Position numbers and translations under genes: made by a program. Under the pieces are notes generated by a model that worked only from the letters and a program-made list of their open reading frames with translations, was not told the DNA's origin and made no database searches. A stretch of 64,000 nucleotides of DNA, from NCBI RefSeq assembly GCF_023101085.1, contig NZ_CP064703.1, positions 7,378,001 through 7,442,000 on the forward strand. Reading direction: 5' to 3'. This document shows positions 45,036 through 55,483 of this stretch, one piece after another; the stretch's first letter is position 1, and the number at the start of each line of letters is the position of its first letter. Source of the stretch: Bradyrhizobium sp. 170. GTDB lineage: Bacteria > Pseudomonadota > Alphaproteobacteria > Rhizobiales > Xanthobacteraceae.

Positions 45036-46871
45036 ATGTTCGAAGCCCATTTCCAGACATTCGAAGAACCCGAGAGCGGCATCGCGCTGACCGCGCGGCT
45101 GGGTACCTTCCGCGAGGAACTGGCGCGCCGGAAGCTGACCGGATTCGTGATTCCCCGCGCCGATCAGCAGCAAAACGAGTATGTCGCGGCCTCCGAAGAG
45201 CGGCTGTCCTGGCTCACCGGCTTCACCGGCTCGGCCGGTATGGCTGTTGTCCTGACGCGCGAGGCCGCCCTTTTCGTCGATGGCCGCTATACGCTGCAGG
45301 CCGCCAAGCAGGTCGACCGCAAGGCCTGGCACATCGAGCCGCTGGCCGATCCGCCGCCGGAACACTGGCTGACCAAGCATCTCGTGGCCGGTGACCGCCT
45401 CGGTTTTGATCCGTGGCTGCACACTTCGGCGGCAACCGAGCGTCTGGCCGCCGCTTGCGCCAAGGCCGGCGCCGAATTGATCGCGGTGGACAGCAATCCG
45501 GTGGATTCGGTGTGGCATGAGCGCCCGGCCCCGCCGCTCGGCCCCGTCGCCGTTCATGGCACGCAATTTTCCGGCGAGATCGAAGCCGAAAAACTCAAGC
45601 GGATCCGGCTCGAGATGAGCAAGCTCGGCGTCGAGGCGCTGGTGCTATCTGATAGTCACGCGGTGGCCTGGACCTTCAACGTCCGCGGTGCCGACGTCTC
45701 GCACACGCCGCTGCCCTTGTCCTACGCGCTGGTGCCGAAGGACGGCCGCCCCACCGTCTTCATTGACCACCGCAAGCTGTCGAACCTGACACGCGACCAT
45801 CTCGAACAATCCGCCGATGTCCGGGAGCCCGACGCGCTGGTGCCTGATCTGACCGAGCTCGCGCGCAGCGGCGCCGCGATCGCCCTCGACAGCGCCACCG
45901 CCGCGGACGCGTTGAGCCGCCTGATCGCAGGCGCCGGGGGAAAGCCGGTGCGCGGCAACGATCCGGTGAGCCTGTTGAAGGCGGTGAAGAACATCACCGA
46001 GATCGAGGGCACGCGGACCGCGCACAGGCGCGACGCGGTGGCGCTGACACGTTTCCTCGCCTGGATCGACCGCGAGGCGCCCTCCGGCGCGCTGACGGAG
46101 ATCGACACCGTCGAGGCGCTGGAAACTTTTCGGCGCCAGACCTGCGCGCTGAAGGATGTTTCGTTTCCCACGATCGCGGGCACCGGACCGAACGGCGCCA
46201 TCGTGCATTACCGCGTCACCCGCAAGAGCAACCGGCGGATTGCGCCCGGCGACCTCCTGCTGATCGATTCCGGCGCGCAATATGAAGACGGCACCACCGA
46301 CGTCACCCGCACGATCGCGATCGGCAAGCCCACCGACGAAATGCGCGACCGCTTTACCCGCGTGCTGCGCGGGCACATCGCGATCGCGCGCGCGATCTTT
46401 CCCGACGGCACCACCGGCGCACAGCTCGACTCCTTTGCACGGCAATTTTTGTGGCAGGCCGGCCTCGATTTCGAGCACGGCACCGGCCATGGCGTCGGCA
46501 GCTACCTCTCGGTACATGAAGGCCCGGCGCGCATTTCAAAACTCGGCACCACGCCGCTGAAGCGCGGCATGATCCTTTCCAACGAGCCCGGCTATTACAA
46601 GACCGACGCCTACGGCATCCGGATCGAGAACCTCGAACTCGTCATCGGCACTGACGTCGCCGGCGCCGAGAAGCCGGTGAACGCCTTCGAGACGCTGACG
46701 CTGGCGCCGATCGACCGCCGCCTCATCGACGTGAATATGCTGAGCGCGACGGAACTGAAATGGCTGAACGATTACCACGAGCGCGTCAACCGCGCGGTGC
46801 GCCCGCATCTCGACGACAACGCCACGAAACTATGGCTGGATGACGCGACGGCAGCGATGCTGCCGCTTTAA
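45036..46871 (+). CDS. Xaa-Pro aminopeptidase (M24B family, X-prolyl aminopeptidase 1 type)
   Basis: A 611-residue metallopeptidase of the long three-domain type: two creatinase-N-like domains (about 1-310) and a C-terminal pita-bread M24 domain with metal ligands in IDSGAQYEDGTTDVTRT (two Asp), GTGHGVGSYLSVHEG (His) and SNEPGYY and GIRIENLEL (Glu). It removes the first residue of peptides with proline at position two. Cytoplasmic, no signal peptide. Full length. It begins 114 bases or more from its upstream neighbour and stands alone. Confidence 0.93.
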   Translation: MFEAHFQTFEEPESGIALTARLGTFREELARRKLTGFVIPRADQQQNEYVAASEERLSWLTGFTGSAGMAVVLTREAALFVDGRYTLQAAKQVDRKAWHIEPLADPPPEHWLTKHLVAGDRLGFDPWLHTSAATERLAAACAKAGAELIAVDSNPVDSVWHERPAPPLGPVAVHGTQFSGEIEAEKLKRIRLEMSKLGVEALVLSDSHAVAWTFNVRGADVSHTPLPLSYALVPKDGRPTVFIDHRKLSNLTRDHLEQSADVREPDALVPDLTELARSGAAIALDSATAADALSRLIAGAGGKPVRGNDPVSLLKAVKNITEIEGTRTAHRRDAVALTRFLAWIDREAPSGALTEIDTVEALETFRRQTCALKDVSFPTIAGTGPNGAIVHYRVTRKSNRRIAPGDLLLIDSGAQYEDGTTDVTRTIAIGKPTDEMRDRFTRVLRGHIAIARAIFPDGTTGAQLDSFARQFLWQAGLDFEHGTGHGVGSYLSVHEGPARISKLGTTPLKRGMILSNEPGYYKTDAYGIRIENLELVIGTDVAGAEKPVNAFETLTLAPIDRRLIDVNMLSATELKWLNDYHERVNRAVRPHLDDNATKLWLDDATAAMLPL

Positions 46872-46890
46872 TCGTTGCTGCCCCGCCGCT

Positions 46891-46990
46891 CGTCATCCCC
46901 GCGAAGGCGGGGATCCAGTACGCCGCGGCCTATCCATTCATCACTAACGTCTCTGGAATACTGGATCACCCGCCTTCGCGGATGATGACA
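46891..46990. repeat. inverted pair of GTCATCCCCGCGAAGGCGGG-type repeats
   Basis: CGTCATCCCCGCGAAGGCGGG (from 46891) continues to GGATCCAGTA; a reversed copy (46959-46990) contains TACTGGATCACCCGCC and TTCGCGGATGATGAC. The middle 38 bases are unique. It follows the aminopeptidase stop by about 20 bases, and the two copies can pair. This is a common intergenic palindromic repeat of proteobacteria. Confidence 0.85.
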
Positions 46991-47137
46991 GGGGAGTTTG
47001 TTTCGCGCGACGGAACGTGAGCTCCCCGCCTCCCGAATTCGGCATGGCCGCATGCTGAAACATCCGTATCCGCCATGAGCCATCGCGCTATGGTCTGATT
47101 CAACCAACAGAATCTTCAACCAGCGGGATCGGACTGA

Positions 47138-48421
47138 ATGCACGGCGTCGTGGGCAAGCCGCCCGGCGCGGCGGCGAACAATAATGCCGTCGCGACATCG
47201 AAAATCATGCTGCTGATGCTGGTCGCGATGACCGGCGTCGCGCCGATCTCGCTTTACATGCTGGTGCCGGCGCTGCCCGTGCTGGCGACGACGTTCGGCA
47301 GCGACATCTCGATCGCACAGATGACGGTGTCGCTGTTCATGGTCGGCATCGCCTGCTCGCAGCTCATCATGGGGCCGCTGTCGGACAAGTTCGGCCGTCG
47401 TCCGGTGCTGCTCGCGGGCCTTGCCCTGATGGTGGCAGCCAGCATCGGTTGCTCGCTGGCGCAGACGCTGCCGCAGTTGATCGCCGCGCGGTTCCTGCAG
47501 GCGCTCGGCGGCGCCACCGGCATGGTGGTGAGCCGCGCCATCGTCCGTGATCTCTACAGCCGCGACCGCATCAGCTCCATGATCAGCCTCGTCATCGGGG
47601 TGATGATGGTGGCGCAGATGCTGAGCGCCCTCGCCGGCGGCCTGCTGGAGACCGCGTTCGGCTGGCGCGCGATCTTCTATTCCATCACCGCGGCTTCACT
47701 CGGTGTTGCCGTGCTGATCGCCGTTGCGCTGCCCGAGACGCGGCGCGACCGCGGCGTGAGCAGCAGCTTCCGCGGCGATGTCGGCAAGCTGATGCGCGAC
47801 CGCGCCTTTCTCGGCTATGTGCTGTGCCAGGTGCTGGCTTCGCAGATCATCTTCACCTTTGCCGGCGGCGGGCCTTACATCGTGGTGACGCAGATGGGCC
47901 GAACCACCGCCGAATATGGCGCATGGTTCGCGACCACCGGATTTGCGTATCTGGTCGGCAACCTGTTCTGCGTCCGCTTCGCGCCGCGCCATTCGCTGGA
48001 GAAGCTGATCTGGTTCGGGCTGGCGCTGCAGTTCGGCGGCGCGCTGCTGAATCTTCTCCTGAGCATCGCCGGGACCAACCAGGCGCCGCTCTGGCTGTTC
48101 GGCACCCAGATGATCGTGATGGTCGCCAACGCGTTCGTGATGAACAATGCCTCGGCCGGCGCCATCAGCGTGCGGCCCGAGGCCGCCGGCACCGCGGCGG
48201 GCGCGATGGGCTTTCTGCAGCAGGGCATCGGCGCGCTGGTCTCGCAATTCGGCGCCTATCTCGGCGGCCACTCCACCACCACACTGCCGTTGACGGCCGC
48301 GATCTTCGCCCTCTCGATCGCCTGCGCGTCGGCGATGTTCTTTCTGGTACCGCGGCCAACGGTCGTGGTCAGCGAGGAATTGATCAAGAAGGCGGAGGAG
48401 GAAGAGAGCGGGATGTTGTGA
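47138..48421 (+). CDS. MFS multidrug exporter, Bcr/CflA (DHA1) family
   Basis: A 427-residue proton-coupled exporter with 12 hydrophobic helices. It begins after TM1 with ISLYMLVPALPVLATTFG, has loop motif GPLSDKFGRRPVLL between TM2 and TM3 and the TM4-5 motif RAIVRDLYSRDRISS, all usual in Bcr/CflA exporters (drug or sulfathiazole efflux). Ends with a charged tail. No local regulator is visible. The substrate is unknown. Confidence 0.9.
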   Translation: MHGVVGKPPGAAANNNAVATSKIMLLMLVAMTGVAPISLYMLVPALPVLATTFGSDISIAQMTVSLFMVGIACSQLIMGPLSDKFGRRPVLLAGLALMVAASIGCSLAQTLPQLIAARFLQALGGATGMVVSRAIVRDLYSRDRISSMISLVIGVMMVAQMLSALAGGLLETAFGWRAIFYSITAASLGVAVLIAVALPETRRDRGVSSSFRGDVGKLMRDRAFLGYVLCQVLASQIIFTFAGGGPYIVVTQMGRTTAEYGAWFATTGFAYLVGNLFCVRFAPRHSLEKLIWFGLALQFGGALLNLLLSIAGTNQAPLWLFGTQMIVMVANAFVMNNASAGAISVRPEAAGTAAGAMGFLQQGIGALVSQFGAYLGGHSTTTLPLTAAIFALSIACASAMFFLVPRPTVVVSEELIKKAEEEESGML

Positions 48422-48440
48422 GGGCCCCAAATTGCCGATA

Positions 48441-48523
48441 CCGTCATTGCGAGCGTAGCGAAGCAATCCATCTTTCCGTGCATGAGGTGACAATGGATTG
48501 CTTCGCTGCGCTCGCAATGACGG
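48441..48523. repeat. inverted pair of CGTCATTGCGAGC-type repeats
   Basis: CCGTCATTGCGAGCGTAGCG at 48441 continues to AAGCAATCCAT (48471). The complement of 48493-48523 is the same 31 bases with one mismatch. The 21-base centre is unique, so the whole can fold into one hairpin. A second member lies at 49056-49129. Confidence 0.88.
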
Positions 48524-48598
48524 TGGATACAGCTTCGCGTTCTCGCGGCGCGTTCGCCCGAGGTTTGCTGGAGAACTTCCTGCCCTCTTTGTCAGAGG

Positions 48599-48960
48599 GC
48601 GCAGGGAAGACCGGGTGAACGCTGCACCCGCGGTCCCATGTGCAAAGCGCACTTGGCAAAAACGCACATGAGCATACAGGTTCAGCGGAAACACTCCGGC
48701 CTTCCCTGCGCAATGGCTTTACGGCTTATATCGAGCTCTCCCCGGTGAACGGCTCTTTTGCCACCGTCGCCACGCAGGAAATAAACCCGCGCAACTTAAT
48801 GCCAGCACCGCGACATCAGGACCACACGACTTCGCCGTACGCTCAAGCCACACACGTCAGTCGCAGCTCTCGCGTCCATCGCATCTCACCGCACGTTCGT
48901 GACGATGGCCAACGCCCCTCATCCGCCGTGAGACGGGCGGTGTTATGCGACTGATTTGGC
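48599..48960 (+). repeat. long structured element, probable dispersed repeat or noncoding RNA
   Basis: A 16-base stem (48599-48614 with 48696-48711, one mismatch) encloses 81 bases that hold two local hairpins: CGGGTG/CACCCG (48612-48617 with 48625-48630, overlapping the outer stem by three bases) and CATGTGC/GCACATG (48637-48643 with 48664-48670). Further on, CGGTG and CACCG pair across a bulged stem. About 250 more bases follow without coding signals. I recall sequence like this as a repeated element in Bradyrhizobium genomes, sometimes annotated as a small ORF. Boundaries are approximate. Confidence 0.55.
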
Positions 48961-49055
48961 CTGAGCGTTAAGCGAAATATTTTTGCATAAGGGGCTGGAC
49001 AGACTTTTGGTGATTTGCCCGTCGTGCCAATTGGTCGCACCCGACGACGTCATTT

Positions 49056-49129
49056 CGTCGTTGCGAGCCAGGCAAATCAATCCATCACTTTCTTTATGCC
49101 GCAATGGATTGCTTTGCTCGCAATGACGG
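49056..49129. repeat. second copy of the CGTCATTGCGAGC-type repeat pair, diverged
   Basis: The right arm ATGGATTGCTTTGCTCGCAA followed by TGACGG (49104-49129) pairs with the left arm at 49056-49086 (GTTGCGAGC...AATCCAT). The core between GAGC and GCAATCC is shorter than in the 48441 copy. Read in frame, the right arm spells MDCFARND, which creates a false upstream start for the following gene. Confidence 0.8.
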
Positions 49130-49163
49130 CCGGATAGAGCCAGCCCTGCGACGAGCGTGCCTC

Positions 49164-49769
49164 ATGCCTGATTTTCTCAAGATTGTTGTGCTGGGCGCTC
49201 TGCTTGCACTCTCGTCCAAGCCGGTCATAGCAAAAGATCAGGACACGGTTGCGCCTGTGGTCTTTGATTGCTGGGAGCCCGAGCGCACTTTCAAGCAGTG
49301 TGCGGCAACCGGCCCCGACGGGCGGCCGCGCTTGAAGCGATCCTATTTGGCTCGACTTCGATATGACCGTGATGGGCTGGCTTCCGTCTTGTTGTTCGTT
49401 GAGACTGACAAACGGAACGCCCAATGGTTCTACGTTCGACGTGGCGTCATCCCAGTGCCGGTTAAAACAATGGACAACGGCCCGGACTATTTCGAGGACG
49501 GTCTCGCGCGATCGCCGGTCGGCGGCAAGATTGGATACATCGACCGCAAACTCAATCTCGTGATCCCGGCGACGTATGACGGCGCCTATCCATTCAAGGA
49601 TGGAGTTGCCGTTGTCTGCACGTCTTGCACTATTGTCTATGACCGCACTGTCGCTGAAGGCGAGCGCAGCTGGTACGAGGGCGGACAATGGGGACGCATC
49701 GACCGCAGGGGACGTGTGGTCTCACCCTTCCGATCGTGGGAGACATATCAGCGCCTCGAATTCAACTGA
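49164..49769 (+). CDS. secreted protein with WG-repeat-like segment, unrecognised
   Basis: A 201-residue protein with a signal peptide (MPDFLKIVVLGALLALSSKPVIA, cleavage near VIA/KDQ). The C-terminal half resembles a WG beta-repeat: KIGYIDRKLNLVIPATYDGAYPF, then EGGQWGRIDRRGRVVSPF. Such repeats occur in many secreted or host-exposed proteins without fixed function. The start at 49164 is chosen because the frame upstream runs into the palindromic repeat. Several cysteines (CWEPERTFKQC and CTSC) may form disulfides. Confidence 0.75.
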   Translation: MPDFLKIVVLGALLALSSKPVIAKDQDTVAPVVFDCWEPERTFKQCAATGPDGRPRLKRSYLARLRYDRDGLASVLLFVETDKRNAQWFYVRRGVIPVPVKTMDNGPDYFEDGLARSPVGGKIGYIDRKLNLVIPATYDGAYPFKDGVAVVCTSCTIVYDRTVAEGERSWYEGGQWGRIDRRGRVVSPFRSWETYQRLEFN

Positions 49770-49814
49770 CGATCGAACCCTTGTGATTTTATTCGAAACG
49801 AGCCACGCGTCCTT

Positions 49815-50267
49815 CTAGCTAGAACCAAGGCGTTCCACCCACGGCCTGGCAGCGCCCCAACCAATAATGAAGTCATGGTGATTGCTGCATAGGAGGTAGC
49901 TCGCATCTTGGTCACAAACATAAAATTCAAGCGCCGGACATTCATTCAAGACGCACAGCAGATCAGGACCGCTGCTAAACTTCCAAACGATGTCCGCACC
50001 ATCCAAGAACATCAAGCAGGTCCTGGCCCCAACATACGCTGGAATTATTTCCCAACCGTCCGGTCTTAGCTGCCCGTCAGGTGCGGTTTTATGGTCCCAA
50101 GGCGCATGTGCTCTCACGTCAACACCGAGCCGCTCTTGCAACCTGACCACAAGCGCTCTCTTTTCTGGAGCGCTCAATACCTCCGCTGGAATTCCGGCGG
50201 CACCTAGCGCCGACGAAACACGATCTAATGCCACGGATATCTCTTCATCGATTGCACGGGAAATCAT
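49815..50267 (-). CDS. hypothetical protein
   Basis: A 150-residue protein with no signal peptide or membrane segment. It has aromatic-rich C-terminal strands (YVCDQDASYLLCSNHHDFIIGWGAARPWVERL) and a hydrophobic middle. Base composition is lower in GC than in most neighbours, which hints at transfer. I cannot name a family. Position next to repeats and before ligA, in the same direction, may mean it is read by leakage from ligA transcripts. Confidence 0.6.
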   Translation of the reverse strand: MISRAIDEEISVALDRVSSALGAAGIPAEVLSAPEKRALVVRLQERLGVDVRAHAPWDHKTAPDGQLRPDGWEIIPAYVGARTCLMFLDGADIVWKFSSGPDLLCVLNECPALEFYVCDQDASYLLCSNHHDFIIGWGAARPWVERLGSS

Positions 50268-50304
50268 TCACGAAAATGGGACCACAAATTACGATGATAC
50301 CACA

Positions 50305-50334
50305 CCTGCGCAAACGCTTCGCGTTTGTCGCAGG
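50305..50334. terminator. hairpin between ligA and the hypothetical gene
   Basis: CCTGCGCAAACGC pairs with GCGTTTGTCGCAGG around a TTC loop, a 12-bp stem with one unpaired base. It lies 19 bases after the ligA stop (minus strand). There is no T tract on that strand, so it may be a repeat-type hairpin; the sequence continues into GCAATGACGAG, similar to the ends of other repeats in the window. Confidence 0.55.
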
Positions 50335-50352
50335 CAATGACGAGAACGCCAC

Positions 50353-52521
<2,169 letters not shown>

Positions 52522-54195
52522 TTACGCCGTCGCCGCGCGGAGCAGCCGCTCCGCCGCCGCCCGCGCTTCCGCCGTGATCTCGGCACCCGCCAGCATGCGG
52601 GCGATTTCCTCGCGGCGGTGGTCGGCGGCGAGCGCGTTGACGCGGGTGGCGACGCGCTTGCCCTTGTCGAGCGCGTCCTTGGAAATGAGCAGGTGCGTAC
52701 TGGCGCGGGCGGCGACCTGCGGCGCATGCGTCACCGCCATCACCTGGACCTGGCCGGCCAGCCGCGACAGCCGCGCGCCGATCGCATCCGCCACCGCGCC
52801 GCCGACACCGGTATCGATTTCGTCGAACACCAGCGTAGGCGCCGAGCCGCGGTCGGACAGCACCACCTTGAGCGCCAGCAGGAACCGCGACAGCTCGCCA
52901 CCGGAGGCGACCTTCATCAGCGGGCCCGGCTTGGTGCCGGGATTGGTCTGCACCCAGAACTCGACGCGGTCGATGCCCTGCGGCCCCGGCGACTTCGCGT
53001 CGGTCTCGACCTGCGTCGTGAATTTTGCGCGTTCGAGTTTTAGCGGCGCGAGCTCAGCATTCACCGCCTTGTTGAGCTTCTCGGCGGACTTGTTGCGGGC
53101 CGCAGACAGCTTCGTCGCTGCCGCGCCGTAGCGCTGGTCGGCCTCGGCCGCGGCGGCTTCCAGCTTCTTCAACTGATCCGCGCCGGCATCGATCAGCGCG
53201 ACGTCGGAGACGAATTTGGCGGCGAGCGCCGCCAGCCCGTCGACCGGCGTCGAATATTTGCGCGAGGCGGCGCGCAGCGCAAACAACCGCTCCTCGATGC
53301 GCTCCAGCTCGGCGGGATCGAAATCGGCCGCGATCAGAGCTGCGCTGAGATGCTGGTCGGCCTCTTCCAGCGCGTTGATCGCGATATCGATCGCCCTCAC
53401 CGCCGGTTCGACGAGGGCGGGCGAATTGGCGGCACGGCGTTCGAGGCGGCGTACCGCGGCGGCCAGCGCCGGCACCGGCGAATGGGGGCCGCCGACCGCC
53501 TCCTGCGCCTCGCGAAGGTCGCTTGCGATCTTCTCGCCCTGCATCATGATGGTGCGGCGTCCGGCGAGCGCCGTCTCCTCGCCGTCCTTCGGCTTCAGGG
53601 CTTTGAGTTCGTCGGCCGCGTGGCGCAGATAGTCCGCCTCGCGCGCGGCGCGTTCCATGCTGGCGCGATGCGTGTCGAGCGCCGCGTTCGCGGTGCGCCG
53701 CGCCTCCCACAGCGTTTCCAGTGCCGAGACCTCTTTCTCCAGCCCGGCGAAAGCATCGAGCAACTGCCGGTGCGTCGAGGCATCGACCAGGGCGCGCTCG
53801 TCATGCTGGCCGTGGATTTCGACCAGCGCCGCGCCAACGGCCTTCAGGGTCTGCACGCTGATCGACTGGTCGTTGATGAAGGCGCGGGTGCGGCCGTCGG
53901 CGAGCTGCACGCGGCGCAGAATCATTTCGCCGGTATCGTCGAGGCCGTTCTCGGACAGGATCTTTGCCGCCGGATGGTCCCTGGGGACATCGAAGGTGGC
54001 CGTCACCTGGCCCTGCTCCGCGCCATGGCGGACCAGGCCCGAATCGCCGCGGCCGCCGAGCGCCAGCGCGAAGGCATCGAGCAGGATGGATTTTCCCGCG
54101 CCGGTCTCGCCGGTCAGCACCGCGAGGCCACGGGAGAATTCGATATCGAGCCGTTCGATCAGGACGATGTCACGGATCGACAGACGCGCCAGCAT
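52522..54195 (-). CDS. recN: DNA repair protein RecN
   Basis: A 557-residue SMC-like ATPase for double-strand break repair. Walker A is GETGAGKS (29-36), followed by LALGGRGDSGLVRHG; the centre is a coiled coil; Walker B is LVFDEIDTGVGG near the C-terminus with MAVTHAPQVAAR after it. It starts 13 bases after bamD ends and is followed by ligA. Confidence 0.96.
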   Translation of the reverse strand: MLARLSIRDIVLIERLDIEFSRGLAVLTGETGAGKSILLDAFALALGGRGDSGLVRHGAEQGQVTATFDVPRDHPAAKILSENGLDDTGEMILRRVQLADGRTRAFINDQSISVQTLKAVGAALVEIHGQHDERALVDASTHRQLLDAFAGLEKEVSALETLWEARRTANAALDTHRASMERAAREADYLRHAADELKALKPKDGEETALAGRRTIMMQGEKIASDLREAQEAVGGPHSPVPALAAAVRRLERRAANSPALVEPAVRAIDIAINALEEADQHLSAALIAADFDPAELERIEERLFALRAASRKYSTPVDGLAALAAKFVSDVALIDAGADQLKKLEAAAAEADQRYGAAATKLSAARNKSAEKLNKAVNAELAPLKLERAKFTTQVETDAKSPGPQGIDRVEFWVQTNPGTKPGPLMKVASGGELSRFLLALKVVLSDRGSAPTLVFDEIDTGVGGAVADAIGARLSRLAGQVQVMAVTHAPQVAARASTHLLISKDALDKGKRVATRVNALAADHRREEIARMLAGAEITAEARAAAERLLRAATA

Positions 54196-54208
54196 GCGAA
54201 GTAAATTC

Positions 54209-55114
54209 CTAGCCGCGACCCATATTGGTCAAGGAACCGAGACCCAATTTCTTGAAGGCCCTGGAAATATAGGAACCTTTGTTCTCGCTCGGCTCGAGAC
54301 CGCCGGACTTTACAAGATTATAGGCGTCCTTGTACCAGCGGCTGTCAGGAAAGTTGTGCCCAAGTACGGCCGCCGCCGTCTGCGCCTCGCCGACGATGCC
54401 GATCGCCATATAGCCCTCGGTCAGCCGCGCCAGCGCCTCCTCGACATGCCGCGTGGTCTGGTAGCGGGTGACGACCGTCTTGAAGCGGTTGATGGCGGCG
54501 GTGTAGTCGCGCTTTTCCATATAGTAGCGGCCGACGTCCATTTCCTTGCCGGCGAGCTGGTCGCGCGCGCCTTCGAGCTTGGCCTTGGCGGAGTTGGCAT
54601 ATTCCGAGGTCGGGTATTTGCGAATCACCTCTTCCAGCGCCGCGATCGCCTTTTCGGTGCGGCCCTGGTCGCGGGAAATGTCCGGGATCTGGTCGTAATG
54701 CGAAGCCGCGATCAGGTATTGCGCGTAGGCCGCATCGGTACTGCCGGGATGCAGCGTGACGTAACGGGTGGCGGCACCGATGCAGCTGTCGTAGTCGCCG
54801 GCATTGTAGAAGGAATAGGCCGACATCAGCAGCGATTTGCGCGCCCAGTCGGAATAGGGATGCTGGCGGTCGACTTCCTCGAATTTCTTCGACGCCGCCT
54901 TGTTATCCTTGCGCTGGTTCATCAGGTACAAGCCCTCATTGTAGAGCTTGTCCGCCGGTTCCTCGTTGAAAGTGTCGTCCTTGGCGGTGAACTTGTCCCA
55001 CAGCGATGCGCTGCCGCATCCGCTCAAGGGAATGGCGAGCGCAATCAGGCCCGCCGCCAGCCGCAGCGACCGTAGTGATTTGCGTGGTTCAAGCGTCATA
55101 CGCTGTGCCGACAT
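54209..55114 (-). CDS. bamD: outer membrane protein assembly factor BamD
   Basis: A 301-residue lipoprotein of the outer-membrane beta-barrel assembly machine. The signal peptide ends in the lipobox LSGC, so the cysteine is lipidated. TPR-like helices follow, with LYNEGLYLMNQRKDNKAASKKFEEVDRQHPYSDWA near the start of the mature protein, typical of BamD/ComL. The ATG at 55114 has AGGT at longer spacing; an ATG at 55099 is also possible. It lies between lpxC and recN, the usual order in this group. Confidence 0.93.
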   Translation of the reverse strand: MSAQRMTLEPRKSLRSLRLAAGLIALAIPLSGCGSASLWDKFTAKDDTFNEEPADKLYNEGLYLMNQRKDNKAASKKFEEVDRQHPYSDWARKSLLMSAYSFYNAGDYDSCIGAATRYVTLHPGSTDAAYAQYLIAASHYDQIPDISRDQGRTEKAIAALEEVIRKYPTSEYANSAKAKLEGARDQLAGKEMDVGRYYMEKRDYTAAINRFKTVVTRYQTTRHVEEALARLTEGYMAIGIVGEAQTAAAVLGHNFPDSRWYKDAYNLVKSGGLEPSENKGSYISRAFKKLGLGSLTNMGRG

Positions 55115-55472
55115 TGAATCTGTGACCTGACGCCTTTGATGCGGTTGATGACTGGAGCCCGCCTGTCCATGAACCGCGGTCATGGAAGCCATATTTCCCG
55201 TGCCCAATGCGTAATTCCTCAGGGGCACGTGGCGCTTGTCGTTGCAACCGCGAGCCTCTGTAGCCGAAAAATGGTCCTCAACCAACCGAATACGCAGCCA
55301 ATTCGCCCGGATTAAGGCGGCTGAACGGCAGCGTTACCGATTGTGGTTATTACGGAAAACGCGGCTGTACGGCATGAAAGCCCGGCCTTTCGCAGCCGAA
55401 GTCAGTACATTTCGCAAGCGAAAGTCAGGACATTTCGCAAGCGAAAGTCCGGGGACATTTCGCGAGCGAAAG
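55115..55472. other. 358-base lpxC-bamD intergenic region
   Basis: The lpxC-side part is occupied by the tandem repeats at 55388-55483. The rest should hold the bamD promoter, since lpxC and bamD are separated by more than 350 bases; I see no recognisable operator in it. Confidence 0.5.
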
Positions 55473-55483
55473 TCAGGAAACAT
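55388..55483. repeat. four tandem 23-25-base repeats between bamD and the end of lpxC
   Basis: Units at 55388-55410, 55411-55433, 55434-55458 and 55459-55483. Each contains a small palindrome, TTCGCAAGCGAAA or a variant, then GTCAGGACAT or similar. The first unit is the most diverged. The last unit includes the lpxC stop codon and final codons. The TTCGC/GCGAA core can form a hairpin in each unit. Confidence 0.88.

Larger units (their letters stand above)
48422..49163. other. 742-base intergenic region made mostly of repeats
   Basis: It holds, in order, an inverted repeat pair (48441-48523), a long structured element (48599-48960), about 95 bases with no assigned feature, and a second copy of the first repeat family (49056-49129). 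Open frames inside it have poor codon character and no ribosome binding site, so I place no gene here. Confidence 0.7.

Noticed and set aside
48640..48954. 104-residue ORF in the structured repeat region
   Set aside because: Lies inside the structured noncoding element. No ribosome binding site and no codon bias; likely a common misannotation of this repeat.
49104..49163. Upstream start giving the secreted protein 20 extra residues (MDCFARND...)
   Set aside because: The extension is translated palindromic repeat. The ATG at 49164 directly begins a signal peptide.
55388..55483. CRISPR array
   Set aside because: Repeats are directly adjacent without unique spacers and there are no cas genes, so it is a plain tandem repeat.
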